Assembly (NCBI GenBank): GCA_963726785.1
Contig: CAVSDJ010000003.1
Span: 372,001-436,000, forward strand
Direction of reading: 5' to 3'
DNA length: 64,000 nucleotides
Origin: DATEKX01 sp963726785
Lineage (GTDB): Bacteria > Acidobacteriota > Blastocatellia > UBA7656
Under the pieces are notes generated by a model. The model was not told the origin of the DNA. It did no database searches and saw only the letters and a program-made list of their open reading frames with translations. The position numbers and the translations under genes are program-made. Below, in pieces: positions 27,460 to 35,410 of this stretch. Within the stretch, counting starts at the first letter, position 1. The number at the start of each line of letters is the position of its first letter.

Positions 27460-28512
27460 CTATTGACCGCTGCTTCTCATCGCTTGTTCTTCTAAAACCG
27501 TAGGGGTCCCGCCCGCAGCCAGTGAACGCTCGGCAGCGTCGAGCACGCGCAAAACGCGCAGCCCGCTTTCGCCATCAGTCAGAGGGCGCTCTCTTGTCTC
27601 GATTGATTTCAAAAACTGAAGGCACTGGCGGCGAAGCGGTTCGGATGATTCAAGCTGTTCCGCTACGCCGTCGTTTTTCCATGTGACAGGTTCGCCGTTT
27701 ACGAACTCGACGCCTTGATCGTAAACAATCAGCTTGTCGTCTTTGCGCACATCGTCAAACACAGCCATGCGCTTTGAGCCGACGACGACGAGCCGCTGCT
27801 CTTTGTAAGGATGAAGCCAACTGACGAATATGTGCGCGCGAACGCCTGTCGGAAACTCCATGTTAGTGACGGTCACATCGGCTATGTGCGGTTGAAGGTA
27901 AGCGCCGCCCATTGCCGCAACTGACGTGGGCCACGCGCCGACCAGCCTGAGTATGATCGCAATGTCGTGCGGCGCGAAACTCCAGAGGATGTTCTCTTCG
28001 CGCCTTACTTTGCCGAGGTTCAAGCGATTGGAATAAACGTAACGCAATTCGCCCAACTCGCCCGAAGCGACCAGTTCGCGAAGGCGTAGCACAGCCGGGT
28101 GATATTCGAGCAGATGGCCAACCATTAAAATCGCCTGGCGGCTACCGGCAAGCTCTACGAGTTGCGCGCCTTCTTCAACATCTAGCGTCAGCGGCTTTTC
28201 GACGAGCACGTCTTTGCCCGCTTCGATTGCCGCTCGCGCAAGTCGCGAGTGAGTTTCCGCTGGCGTGGCTATCACTACGCCTCGGATACTTTTATCATCG
28301 AGCGCGGCGCGGAAATCTTTCTCTATTCGAGCGCGCGGAAATTGCTCTGCTACAAGCGCAAGCGACGGCTCGCTCGTATCGCAAACCATGCCGAGCGCAG
28401 AAAGCTCGTAGAAATTCCTGACGTGATTGATGCCCCAGTAACCTGAGCCTATCACGGCAACGCGAGGGGAGTCCGCTTTGATTTCAAATGGTTCATTCAT
28501 CGGTCGTGACAA
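27460..28512 (-). CDS. Gfo/Idh/MocA family oxidoreductase (WlbA-like sugar-nucleotide dehydrogenase)
   Basis: The 350-residue protein has an N-terminal Rossmann fold (VAVIGSGYWGINHVRNF), the Gfo/Idh signature VLVEKPLTLDVEEGAQLVEL near residue 105 (catalytic Lys in EKP) and a C-terminal substrate domain. The segment 'VGHLLEYHPAVLRLRELVAS' is typical of the WlbA/WbpB branch that oxidises UDP-N-acetyl sugars at C3. The gene directly precedes the WlbB-like acetyltransferase on the same strand. An aminotransferase, expected as the third enzyme, is not in the window. The start could be MNEPFEIKAD at 28500. Confidence 0.87.
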   Translation of the reverse strand: MSRPMNEPFEIKADSPRVAVIGSGYWGINHVRNFYELSALGMVCDTSEPSLALVAEQFPRARIEKDFRAALDDKSIRGVVIATPAETHSRLARAAIEAGKDVLVEKPLTLDVEEGAQLVELAGSRQAILMVGHLLEYHPAVLRLRELVASGELGELRYVYSNRLNLGKVRREENILWSFAPHDIAIILRLVGAWPTSVAAMGGAYLQPHIADVTVTNMEFPTGVRAHIFVSWLHPYKEQRLVVVGSKRMAVFDDVRKDDKLIVYDQGVEFVNGEPVTWKNDGVAEQLESSEPLRRQCLQFLKSIETRERPLTDGESGLRVLRVLDAAERSLAAGGTPTVLEEQAMRSSGQ

Positions 28513-28565
28513 TGTACCAAAAGAGAGGCAGAATTTGAAATCTCGAATTGCAGATTAGATATCCT

Positions 28566-29483
28566 TTACTGGTTCGTGCGGTTCGGGTCATCGAATCCGA
28601 ACGCGTCGCGATAGGCGATGGCGGAAGACGAAATCATCCACGGCACAGTGACGAATACGCCAATGAAGCATCCGGCGAGTCCGGCTGCGCTTATGGCTGA
28701 AAATACCAGCCCGACAATCCACCACATCAGCGCATCGCGCGAAAAGATCATTCGCCCGACGTCGTTGATGGCATTCGCTACGTCCACTCTTCGCTCAAGG
28801 ATGTACGGGATGGTCAACCCCATCGCCGCTACCAGAAAAGGAGAGATGGCGAAGGCAAGCAAGCCAGCAAGCGGGCCGCCCTGGCTCGCCCCTGAAAAGC
28901 CCAGATGTATCAGCAGGAAGATTATGAATGCGAGAAACGCCTGCCAGAACTTGCCCGACCAGTTGAACAGGTCATTCATCTCGACCCGTTCCTGGCGCAT
29001 CGCCTTGAACGACATCCGATACAATCCCATCAGCAGCGGCCCGGCTAAAATTCCAGCCGTGGAAAAGCTCAGTATCGCGGAGAGAAACGTAGCCACAGAC
29101 ATCATCAGCCAGTTCTGCGAATAAATCTTCCACCCGCCCGACAGCCAGTCGCTGAGCCTGATATGCGATTGTCCCTCCTGCACTGGCGGGTAGTACGGCT
29201 GCGGCGGTTGAGGCGGCGTATAAAAGCTCGCAGGCGGAATATAAGTGGGGCCGGTTTCCGCAGTCGGATTCGGATTGACCGGTCGAGTGTACGGGGACTT
29301 AGGCTGCGGCATATTCTTAGGGGGCTGTATATGCTGCGGCGGCAAATTAAGAGTAGACCGTTCGGAATCGGATAGAATCCATGTTGAAGCTTCTTCGCCG
29401 GTCAGATCGAGCGGCATGCCGCAGCCGCGACAAAATTTCTCGCCTTCTTCTGTTTGTCTTCCGCAATTCGGGCACCAGTTCAT
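28566..29483 (-). CDS. zinc-ribbon membrane protein, unknown function
   Basis: The 305-residue protein begins with a zinc ribbon (NWCPNCGRQTEEGEKFCRGC). A Pro/Gln/Tyr-rich linker of about 80 residues follows (TYIPPASFYTPPQPPQPYYP). The rest is a multi-pass membrane domain with spans near 130-155, 185-215, 220-240 and 260-290. The membrane part resembles bacterial DUF975/glycerophosphoryl-diesterase-type membrane domains, but I am not sure of the family. Ribbon-linker-membrane proteins of this kind are common in Acidobacteria and usually uncharacterised. CGGAG lies about 12 nt upstream of the ATG. Confidence 0.8.
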   Translation of the reverse strand: MNWCPNCGRQTEEGEKFCRGCGMPLDLTGEEASTWILSDSERSTLNLPPQHIQPPKNMPQPKSPYTRPVNPNPTAETGPTYIPPASFYTPPQPPQPYYPPVQEGQSHIRLSDWLSGGWKIYSQNWLMMSVATFLSAILSFSTAGILAGPLLMGLYRMSFKAMRQERVEMNDLFNWSGKFWQAFLAFIIFLLIHLGFSGASQGGPLAGLLAFAISPFLVAAMGLTIPYILERRVDVANAINDVGRMIFSRDALMWWIVGLVFSAISAAGLAGCFIGVFVTVPWMISSSAIAYRDAFGFDDPNRTNQ

Positions 29484-29526
29484 AATTCGTTTTCGCTCCG
29501 TCTTAACCTTAACGTTTCATGCTAAG

Positions 29527-29690
29527 GCATTGTTGCGCGATACTTCAACCGATTAAATGCCGCAAGTGTTTTCCATTGCTCTTTCCAAGAATAGAAGGGC
29601 TTTGCAAAGTTTAATATGTCGAATCGCAATCAGCATATTATTTTCTTGACTCATTTAGTGAGTAATGATACAAGCGTGATTGTTATTGTA
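29527..29690. repeat. cassette upstream region, copy 1
   Basis: The stretch beginning ATTGTTGCGCGATACTTCAA is clearly related to 31715-31880. The first 30 bp are nearly identical, then similarity falls but continues through CTTGACTCATTTAGTGAG. It precedes the first gene of the cassette and probably carries its promoter. The two copies mark the left ends of two successive accessory cassettes. Confidence 0.75.
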
Positions 29691-29746
29691 ATCTGATTTG
29701 CTTAATGTTCCAGTTAGTCAATTTCTCTTCCCTTCAAGGAGTTCCT

Positions 29747-30592
29747 ATGAAGATAAACAAGAACATTATTTCGGATTCAAAGCTTATCAACCTTATTTTT
29801 GCAGTCGTTTGTTTATTGATCTTAGTTTTCGGAATCTGGTCTCCTAAAGCATTTTCCAGCAGGAGCGTGTCTAATCAACAAAAGCAGCCTCTCACTGATG
29901 GAGAGTATAAGACAATGATTGAGACACTAGACCCGAATAATGTCCCGATAAGAAATATGACACGAGCGGTCAGGATAATCTCAATTGAAAAAATTGAGGG
30001 CGGGTCGTTGCGTCTAACACTTCAGAACGGTTATGACAAATGGATAAATGGAATTGAAATTTCGATGGTCAATGTAGGAATTCATGAAGAGCTTGGTTCC
30101 ACCAGAGAACATAACATCCCCCCCGGTGGAACTTATGAGCTTGATTTGGGTATCCAGGAACACACTGATACAGATGGCATCGAGATTGCGGCAGTCATAT
30201 TTGAAGATGGAACCGCAGACGGAAATCTTGAGTTTGTAAAACCTGTACAAGAGCAAAGATTGGGCGAGCGCGTGCAGTATAAACGCGCACTGGCTCTGAT
30301 TCAAAAACACTTGGCCGAGCCGGATGCGGATACGGTAGAAGGGCTCAACAGATTAGAGTCTAAACTGCAATCACTACCTGTTGATGAGGAATCTGGCAAA
30401 AGCAGTGATTATATGTATGGGTTAAAGCAGGCAAGAAATCTGCTGGTTGTGAGTATGCAGTTTATTCGAGAACAGAAGAATAGACCTGTTCGGAGTTTGC
30501 CGAATAATCAAAACGACCAGCCAGGTTTCTCTATTCGTACAGAGTTAAACAACCTATTCGATGACTTTAGAAAACTTGTTCCTGAATTCTGA
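29747..30592 (+). CDS. membrane-anchored or secreted protein of unknown function (cassette 1 body)
   Basis: The start at ATG 29747 has AAGGAG 6 nt upstream. The 281-residue product begins with a signal or anchor segment (LINLIFAVVCLLILVFGIW). A beta-rich domain follows (VRIISIEKIEGGSLRLTLQN, then GIEISMVNVGIHEELGSTRE), and then a helical region (ALALIQKHLAEPDADTVEGL). I do not recognise the family. Base composition is more AT-rich than the flanking genes, suggesting acquisition. The next gene overlaps its end in the +1 frame. One extra T near 30592 would explain this, so the two may be one secreted protein. Confidence 0.75.
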   Translation: MKINKNIISDSKLINLIFAVVCLLILVFGIWSPKAFSSRSVSNQQKQPLTDGEYKTMIETLDPNNVPIRNMTRAVRIISIEKIEGGSLRLTLQNGYDKWINGIEISMVNVGIHEELGSTREHNIPPGGTYELDLGIQEHTDTDGIEIAAVIFEDGTADGNLEFVKPVQEQRLGERVQYKRALALIQKHLAEPDADTVEGLNRLESKLQSLPVDEESGKSSDYMYGLKQARNLLVVSMQFIREQKNRPVRSLPNNQNDQPGFSIRTELNNLFDDFRKLVPEF

Positions 30593-31649
30593 ATATTCTA
30601 TTAGCGACCTTTCTTTAAATGATTGCGTACCTAGAGCTGCAGAATATAAAGATGGTGAAGACTCTGGTCCTAGCTGCACTAATATATGGAAAAGACTATA
30701 TTGGGAGGTAACATTTCCTGATCTATGGTCTCAACGAACTGTTGCTACTGGGAACGGTGTTGGGAAATGTAATGTCAAAGATTATTGTTGCGAGCCACTT
30801 ACATTTGACGCCATATGCTGGCCTTATTTTTTTACACCTGAAATTAGTCAGGGCCAATGGAAACAAGATGTCTATTCGGCGGTTATGAAGGTTCAAAATA
30901 TAAACTGCGAAAGTCAATCTTGCCCAAATATCACTAAGGTTCTTGGTTGTGTTCCGCCACAGCAGTTACCTAAAAGAACTTTCAGAGTACCAATAACAGG
31001 AGGATTACATAATTGTATCTTTATCGCTGAAGGTGGATGCGATTTTATATATTGTGGTACGGGGAAGCACCAAGACCCGGCGACTTGTCTATGCGTACTT
31101 GATAACCCACCCTCTCCAATTTTAATAGATATACTTGGCAACGGTTTCGACCTGACTAATGCTGACAACGGTGTCAACTTCGACATCAACAGCGATGGAA
31201 CCGCAGAACACCTTTCCTGGACTGCCGCCGGTTCTGACGACGCCTTTCTTGCTCTTGACCGTAACGGTAATGGCACGATTAATACCGGAACTGAATTATT
31301 CGGTAATTACACGCCGCAGCCTCCTTCATCAAATCCCAACGGATTTTTGGCCCTCGCCGAGTATGACAAACCTGCACATGGCGGCAATAATGATGGAATA
31401 ATTGATAACCGAGACGCTATCTTCTCGTCATTGCAGCTCTGGCAAGACACGAACCACAACGGCCTGTCTGAGCCGAGCGAATTACACGCTCTGCTGTCGC
31501 TTGGTTTGGCTAAGATGGACCTTGACTACAGAGAATCCCGGCGCACTGACCGATACGGAAATCAATTTAAGTACAGGGCGAAAGTAAGAGATGTGCATGG
31601 CGCTCAGCTTGGCCGGTGGGCGTGGGATGTATTCTTTGTCAACCAATAG
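30561..31649 (+). CDS. Cys-rich protein with C-terminal EF-hand-like module (cassette 1)
   Basis: The frame gives 362 residues. The first 160 hold many cysteines (CNVKDYCCEPL, CESQSCPNITKVLGC), as in extracytoplasmic disulfide proteins. Yet it has no signal peptide, which supports fusion to the preceding frame (VPEF then EYSISDLSLNDC). From about residue 175 comes a module starting CDFIYCGTGKHQDPATCLC and PILIDILGNGFDLT. It has calcium-loop motifs DRNGNGTINTGTE and DTNHNGLSEPSE and ends GRWAWDVFFVNQ. That module is almost the same as the end of the protein at 32755. Role unknown; calcium binding is inferred from the loops. Confidence 0.78.
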   Translation: MTLENLFLNSEYSISDLSLNDCVPRAAEYKDGEDSGPSCTNIWKRLYWEVTFPDLWSQRTVATGNGVGKCNVKDYCCEPLTFDAICWPYFFTPEISQGQWKQDVYSAVMKVQNINCESQSCPNITKVLGCVPPQQLPKRTFRVPITGGLHNCIFIAEGGCDFIYCGTGKHQDPATCLCVLDNPPSPILIDILGNGFDLTNADNGVNFDINSDGTAEHLSWTAAGSDDAFLALDRNGNGTINTGTELFGNYTPQPPSSNPNGFLALAEYDKPAHGGNNDGIIDNRDAIFSSLQLWQDTNHNGLSEPSELHALLSLGLAKMDLDYRESRRTDRYGNQFKYRAKVRDVHGAQLGRWAWDVFFVNQ

Positions 31650-31667
31650 AACACTCAAGGCCAAGCA
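31036..31667. repeat. EF-hand module DNA repeat, copy 1
   Basis: This stretch aligns end to end with 33434-34069. Similarity is moderate at its left end and rises to nearly 100% over the last 240 bp (one base change, a Gln-to-Arg codon). The similarity continues past the stop codon into the purM fragment. Confidence 0.88.
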
Positions 31668-31714
31668 TTCACGCTTTAACTAGCGAAACCGATTGCGAGC
31701 CTTCAATGACGCAG
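31668..31714 (-). pseudogene. purM: duplicated 3' end of purM (47 bp)
   Basis: Read on the minus strand, this piece encodes the last 14 residues of the purM product found at 34070 (VIEGSQSVSLVKA) plus its stop codon. The three changes inside those codons are synonymous. It joins abruptly to the cassette 2 upstream region at about 31715. It has no start and is a fragment left by duplication. Confidence 0.85.
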
Positions 31715-31880
31715 CTTATATTGTTGCGCGATACTTCAACCGATTAAATGCCGCAAGAATTTTCGTGACCTTTGAAAAGCAGAATGGCTTTTGAAAGCTT
31801 TAGCATATCGAAATGTAATCAACATACTAGTTCCTTGACTCACTTAGTAGCGGATGATATAAACGCGGCAGTTGTTATAA
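31715..31880. repeat. cassette upstream region, copy 2
   Basis: It is related to 29527-29690 (shared ATTGTTGCGCGATACTTCAA start, then a diverged AT-rich part with CCTTGACTCACTTAGTAG). It leads into the first gene of cassette 2. Confidence 0.75.
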
Positions 31881-31945
31881 CCAAATGACAGAAAATTCCT
31901 AAGCTTCTGCCGTGTAGGTTTGAATGGCTGATTGAAGAGGCTGAA

Positions 31946-32731
31946 ATGTCTAGATCATTTATTTTGGGCTTTCTCGTAGGTGTGGCTCTTTTAATCGTTG
32001 TTGGCGTTGGCGCATCCAAGTTGCAAAGTAAAGAGGCGCAACGCATAGACGCAGAGGAAAAAGCTTATCAGGCAGAAATTGTAGATGCTAATCCTGTGCA
32101 ACTTGGTATATTAACTCAGCAGCAGCGCATCCACAGCAAGCTTTACACCCAGTATTTGGAAAGACGCGGAGGAAAAACCATTAGCGGGCTTGTCGCGCAA
32201 GCCACGGGCAAAAGCAGGATTGTAGAAACGGTGGCGTTTGTCGGACTGACGGAAGTACTTACAGAGGCAGAGACGCCAGAAAACTATTTTGGCAATCTCA
32301 CGCGTGCATCGGATGCAGTTGTCCGTGGCAGGGTAACGAGTAAGGTTTCGCAGATTACTGAAGATGATGCTTTTATCTTTACCGACTACGATATAACAGT
32401 GACAGAGGTTTTGAAAAACAATGCGATCACTCCGATTGAAATGGGCTCAACCATTACTGTCACTCGTCCAGGGGGTAAAGTATTAGTTAATGGAATAATC
32501 GTAAAGGCAACAGATAAGTCTTCCGAGGCATTATCAAGTAATGGTAATGATGTCGTTTTATTCTTGCAATTTATACCGGAAACAGGAGCTTATCGAGCAA
32601 CACAAGATACTGGGAGCTTTGAATTAGATGACTCAAGTTTACGACCACTAACTAAATCTCAATTCCCGCCTGGGGTTCTTCAAAATAAGGACTCTTTTAT
32701 ACAAACGATCCGAGCAGTATCAAATCAGTAA
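31946..32731 (+). CDS. membrane-anchored protein of unknown function (cassette 2 body)
   Basis: The 261-residue protein has an N-terminal membrane anchor (SFILGFLVGVALLIVVGVGA) and a helical segment. A beta-rich domain follows at about residues 120-230 (SDAVVRGRVTSKVSQITEDD, then DITVTEVLKNNAITPIEMGS). This resembles OB-like secreted domains in which an exposed beta-barrel binds a partner; the family is not identified. GAAGAGG sits 6 nt before the ATG. It is not homologous to the gene at the same place in cassette 1, although the cassette flanks are. The next gene starts 24 nt later. Confidence 0.75.
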   Translation: MSRSFILGFLVGVALLIVVGVGASKLQSKEAQRIDAEEKAYQAEIVDANPVQLGILTQQQRIHSKLYTQYLERRGGKTISGLVAQATGKSRIVETVAFVGLTEVLTEAETPENYFGNLTRASDAVVRGRVTSKVSQITEDDAFIFTDYDITVTEVLKNNAITPIEMGSTITVTRPGGKVLVNGIIVKATDKSSEALSSNGNDVVLFLQFIPETGAYRATQDTGSFELDDSSLRPLTKSQFPPGVLQNKDSFIQTIRAVSNQ

Positions 32732-32754
32732 TAATCTACAGTGAAGTGATTAAT

Positions 32755-34050
32755 ATGAAGTCTCGCCAAATTTTCAGTATTTATCAATTCTTGTCGGGTC
32801 TTATTTGCAGTTGGCTGATATTTTTCGGATATATTGATATAACAGCGCAGGCAAGTTGTCCCTCGACTTATCACCAAGGATGGGTAGCAAGTAGTGATAT
32901 AGGCTATGTAACTACATTTACAGGTATAGAACTGAACAATATAGGCGCGGCTCTAAGTAGTTGGACATTTAATAATACTACTCGATTAAATTGTTCAAAC
33001 GTTAGCTTTTCTATTGTTACATCAGGGGCTCCGTTCACCATATCTAGTAACCCTGGTCAAGCCACAGGGCATTCCAATTGGGCAGCAAGCACAAGTGTTG
33101 ATTTACTTGATGGAAAAGCTTGGACGGCAACAACAATTTTTTGGTGGGGCGCGATAATTAGTGGAAGCACCCCTGCAGGGAATAGAAATATGTCGCCTGC
33201 TTATTATTCGTGTATAAAAAAAACAATGCTTCATGAAGCGGGTCACACTATGGGGCTTGATGACCTGAGTGGCTCCCAAACCGCGAGACAAACTGTTATG
33301 AATAACAGGTCAGGGACCAATGATAGTGGTAATAATATGCCTACTTCGGTACAGTTTTGCGACAACAGTTCAGTAAATACCATTTTGCAATATACTAATA
33401 ATTGCACCATTGGCGATGGCGGCGGCGGCGACGGCGGATGCGATTTTATATCTTGTTTTACGGGAAACCATCAGGACCCGGTGACTTGTCAATGCGTGCC
33501 TGATAACCCACCTTCTCCAATATTGATAGATATTCTCGGCAACGGGTTTGACCTCACCAACGCCGACAACGGAGTCAACTTCGACATCAACAGCGATGGA
33601 ATCGCTGAACCTCTTTCCTGGACTGCTGCCGGTTCTGACGAAGCTTTTCTTGCTCTTGACCGTAACGGTAATGGCACGATCAATGCCGGAACTGAGTTAT
33701 TCGGTAATTACACGCCGCAGCCCCCTTCATCAAATCCCAACGGATTTTTGGCCCTCGCCGAGTATGACAAACCCGCACATGGCGGCAATAATGATGGAAT
33801 AATTGATAACCGAGACGCTATCTTCTCGTCATTGCGGCTCTGGCAAGACACGAACCACAACGGCCTGTCTGAGCCGAGCGAATTACACGCTCTGCTGTCG
33901 CTTGGTTTGGCTAAGATGGACCTTGACTACAGAGAATCCCGGCGCACTGACCGATACGGAAATCAATTTAAGTACAGGGCGAAAGTAAGAGATGTGCATG
34001 GCGCTCAGCTTGGCCGGTGGGCGTGGGATGTATTCTTTGTCAACCAATAG
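32755..34050 (+). CDS. putative secreted metalloprotease with C-terminal EF-hand-like module (cassette 2)
   Basis: I start it at the ATG at 32755, nine bases after a GTG. The N-terminus is a signal peptide (FLSGLICSWLIFFGYIDITA). The catalytic region has CIKKTMLHEAGHTMGLDDLS, a zinc motif HExxHxxGxxD near residue 160. In this motif Asp replaces the usual third His, as in snapalysin-type (M7) proteases. A Gly/Asp-rich linker (GDGGGGDGGCDFISC) leads into a module almost identical to that ending the cassette 1 protein, with loops DRNGNGTINAGTE and DTNHNGLSEPSE. Probably secreted and calcium-stabilised. The target is unknown. Confidence 0.82.
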   Translation: MKSRQIFSIYQFLSGLICSWLIFFGYIDITAQASCPSTYHQGWVASSDIGYVTTFTGIELNNIGAALSSWTFNNTTRLNCSNVSFSIVTSGAPFTISSNPGQATGHSNWAASTSVDLLDGKAWTATTIFWWGAIISGSTPAGNRNMSPAYYSCIKKTMLHEAGHTMGLDDLSGSQTARQTVMNNRSGTNDSGNNMPTSVQFCDNSSVNTILQYTNNCTIGDGGGGDGGCDFISCFTGNHQDPVTCQCVPDNPPSPILIDILGNGFDLTNADNGVNFDINSDGIAEPLSWTAAGSDEAFLALDRNGNGTINAGTELFGNYTPQPPSSNPNGFLALAEYDKPAHGGNNDGIIDNRDAIFSSLRLWQDTNHNGLSEPSELHALLSLGLAKMDLDYRESRRTDRYGNQFKYRAKVRDVHGAQLGRWAWDVFFVNQ

Positions 34051-34069
34051 AACACTCAAGGTTAAGCAT
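33434..34069. repeat. EF-hand module DNA repeat, copy 2
   Basis: Pairs with 31036-31667. In this copy the module is followed directly by the true 3' end of purM on the other strand. Confidence 0.88.
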
Positions 34070-35110
34070 TCACGCTTTGACTAGCGAAACTGATTGCGAG
34101 CCTTCAATGACGCGGCCTACGAGGTAATGCGATTCTCCCTTCGCGTCCAGATGCGCGCGTACTCGTTCGGCATCCTCAGAGCTTGTGACCACGACCATGC
34201 CGATTCCCATGTTGAACGTGCGATACATCTCTCGCTCGTCCACGTTTCCGATTCGCGCAAGCAAATCATAAACAGGCAGCACGGGCCACGCGCCCAGGTT
34301 TATCTCGACCGCTGTGCCTGCGGGCAAGATGCGCGGAATGTTTTCCAACAAGCCGCCGCCTGTGATGTGAGCTAGCCCTTTGATCGCGCCTGAATCCAAC
34401 AATCCGTCGAGCGCGTTCAAATAACTGCGATGCGGCTTCAACAATTCTTCCGCAGCCGTGCAGCCCAGTTCTTCAACCCGCGTGTCCGGTTTGTAGCCCG
34501 CGACTTCAAACAACAACTTGCGCGCAAGGCTGTAGCCGTTCGTGTGAAGCCCTACGGACGGCAAGCCTATTGCGACATCGCCCACTGCTATGCGCTTGCC
34601 GTCAATGACGCGCGAGCGATCAACTACGCCCACGATGAAGCCTGCGATGTCGTATTCGCCGTCCGTATAGAAGCCGGGCATCTCTGCCGTCTCGCCGCCG
34701 ATCAGCGCGCAACCTGCTTCACGGCATCCGCGAGCAAGGCCTTCGACCACCGATGCGATTGTTTCAGGCACGAGCCGACCTGCTGCTATGTAATCCAGAA
34801 AGAAAAGAGGCCGCGCGCCTTGAACCAGTATGTCGTTGATGCAATGGCAAACCAGATCGTAGCCCACTGTGTTGTGAATGCCGGTCATGAACGCGATTCG
34901 AAGTTTCGTTCCGACCCCATCGGCTGAAGAGACGAGCACAGGCTCTTTCATTCCCGCAAAATCTGCGCGAAACATCCCGCCGAACGAGCCGATCTCCGTC
35001 AAGACGTTTGGGGTGAAGGTCGAACCGGCAAGCCGCTTGATTCGACTTACTGCATCGTTAGCTGCGTCAATGTCAACGCCTGCGTCGCGGTAACTGAATT
35101 CTTCTTTCAT
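34070..35110 (-). CDS. purM: phosphoribosylformylglycinamidine cyclo-ligase (AIR synthetase)
   Basis: The 346-residue protein contains the PurM hallmarks: SYRDAGVDIDAANDAV, SADGVGTKLRIAFMTG, the ATP-binding DLVCHCINDILVQGARPLFF and ALIGGETAEMPGFYTDGEYD. It makes 5-aminoimidazole ribotide in purine synthesis. Length and motifs are complete, so it should be active. The gene is convergent with the metalloprotease cassette, and only 19 bp separate the stop codons. Its last codons are duplicated at 31668-31714. It lies downstream of purF on the same strand with two other genes between them. Confidence 0.96.
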   Translation of the reverse strand: MKEEFSYRDAGVDIDAANDAVSRIKRLAGSTFTPNVLTEIGSFGGMFRADFAGMKEPVLVSSADGVGTKLRIAFMTGIHNTVGYDLVCHCINDILVQGARPLFFLDYIAAGRLVPETIASVVEGLARGCREAGCALIGGETAEMPGFYTDGEYDIAGFIVGVVDRSRVIDGKRIAVGDVAIGLPSVGLHTNGYSLARKLLFEVAGYKPDTRVEELGCTAAEELLKPHRSYLNALDGLLDSGAIKGLAHITGGGLLENIPRILPAGTAVEINLGAWPVLPVYDLLARIGNVDEREMYRTFNMGIGMVVVTSSEDAERVRAHLDAKGESHYLVGRVIEGSQSVSLVKA

Positions 35111-35119
35111 AAGTTTCGT

Positions 35120-35149
35120 GTAGGGGAGGCCCTCTGTGGCCTCCCCTAC
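35120..35149. repeat. short perfect hairpin upstream of purM
   Basis: GTAGGGGAGGCC (35120-35131) pairs exactly with GGCCTCCCCTAC (35138-35149) across a 6-nt loop. It lies between the DUF3006 stop and the purM start, and could end or attenuate transcription, although no T-tract follows. Confidence 0.7.
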
Positions 35150-35173
35150 ATATCTTTGCAGTTATATTATTCC

Positions 35174-35410
35174 TTAATCCTTCTTGCCTGTGAGTTCTTT
35201 GAGCAAGTCGGCAACTTTCTGTTTCTGCGACTGGCGGCTCTCTTTGTCAACGCTGAAAGTCATCTGCAAATGGTCGCCTTCCTTCACGCCTTCCGGGAGA
35301 TGTTTGACCGGCAAGTTGAATTGCACGCTGTCGTCGTCGAAAAGCACGATGACTGCAAGGTCGCCTTCGACGCGGTCAATCACGACTTTCGATGAAGTCT
35401 TATCTGTCAT
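35174..35410 (-). CDS. DUF3006 domain protein
   Basis: The 78-residue protein shows the DUF3006 pattern: an N-terminal VVIDRVEGDLAVIVLFDDDS strand pair, then LPVKHLPEGVKEGDHLQMTF and a charged Lys/Glu/Gln tail. Its ATG overlaps the stop of the upstream hydrolase gene (ATGA), a sign of tight coupling. DUF3006 proteins commonly sit beside ComEC-like MBL hydrolases in this order. Biochemical function is unknown. Confidence 0.88.
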   Translation of the reverse strand: MTDKTSSKVVIDRVEGDLAVIVLFDDDSVQFNLPVKHLPEGVKEGDHLQMTFSVDKESRQSQKQKVADLLKELTGKKD

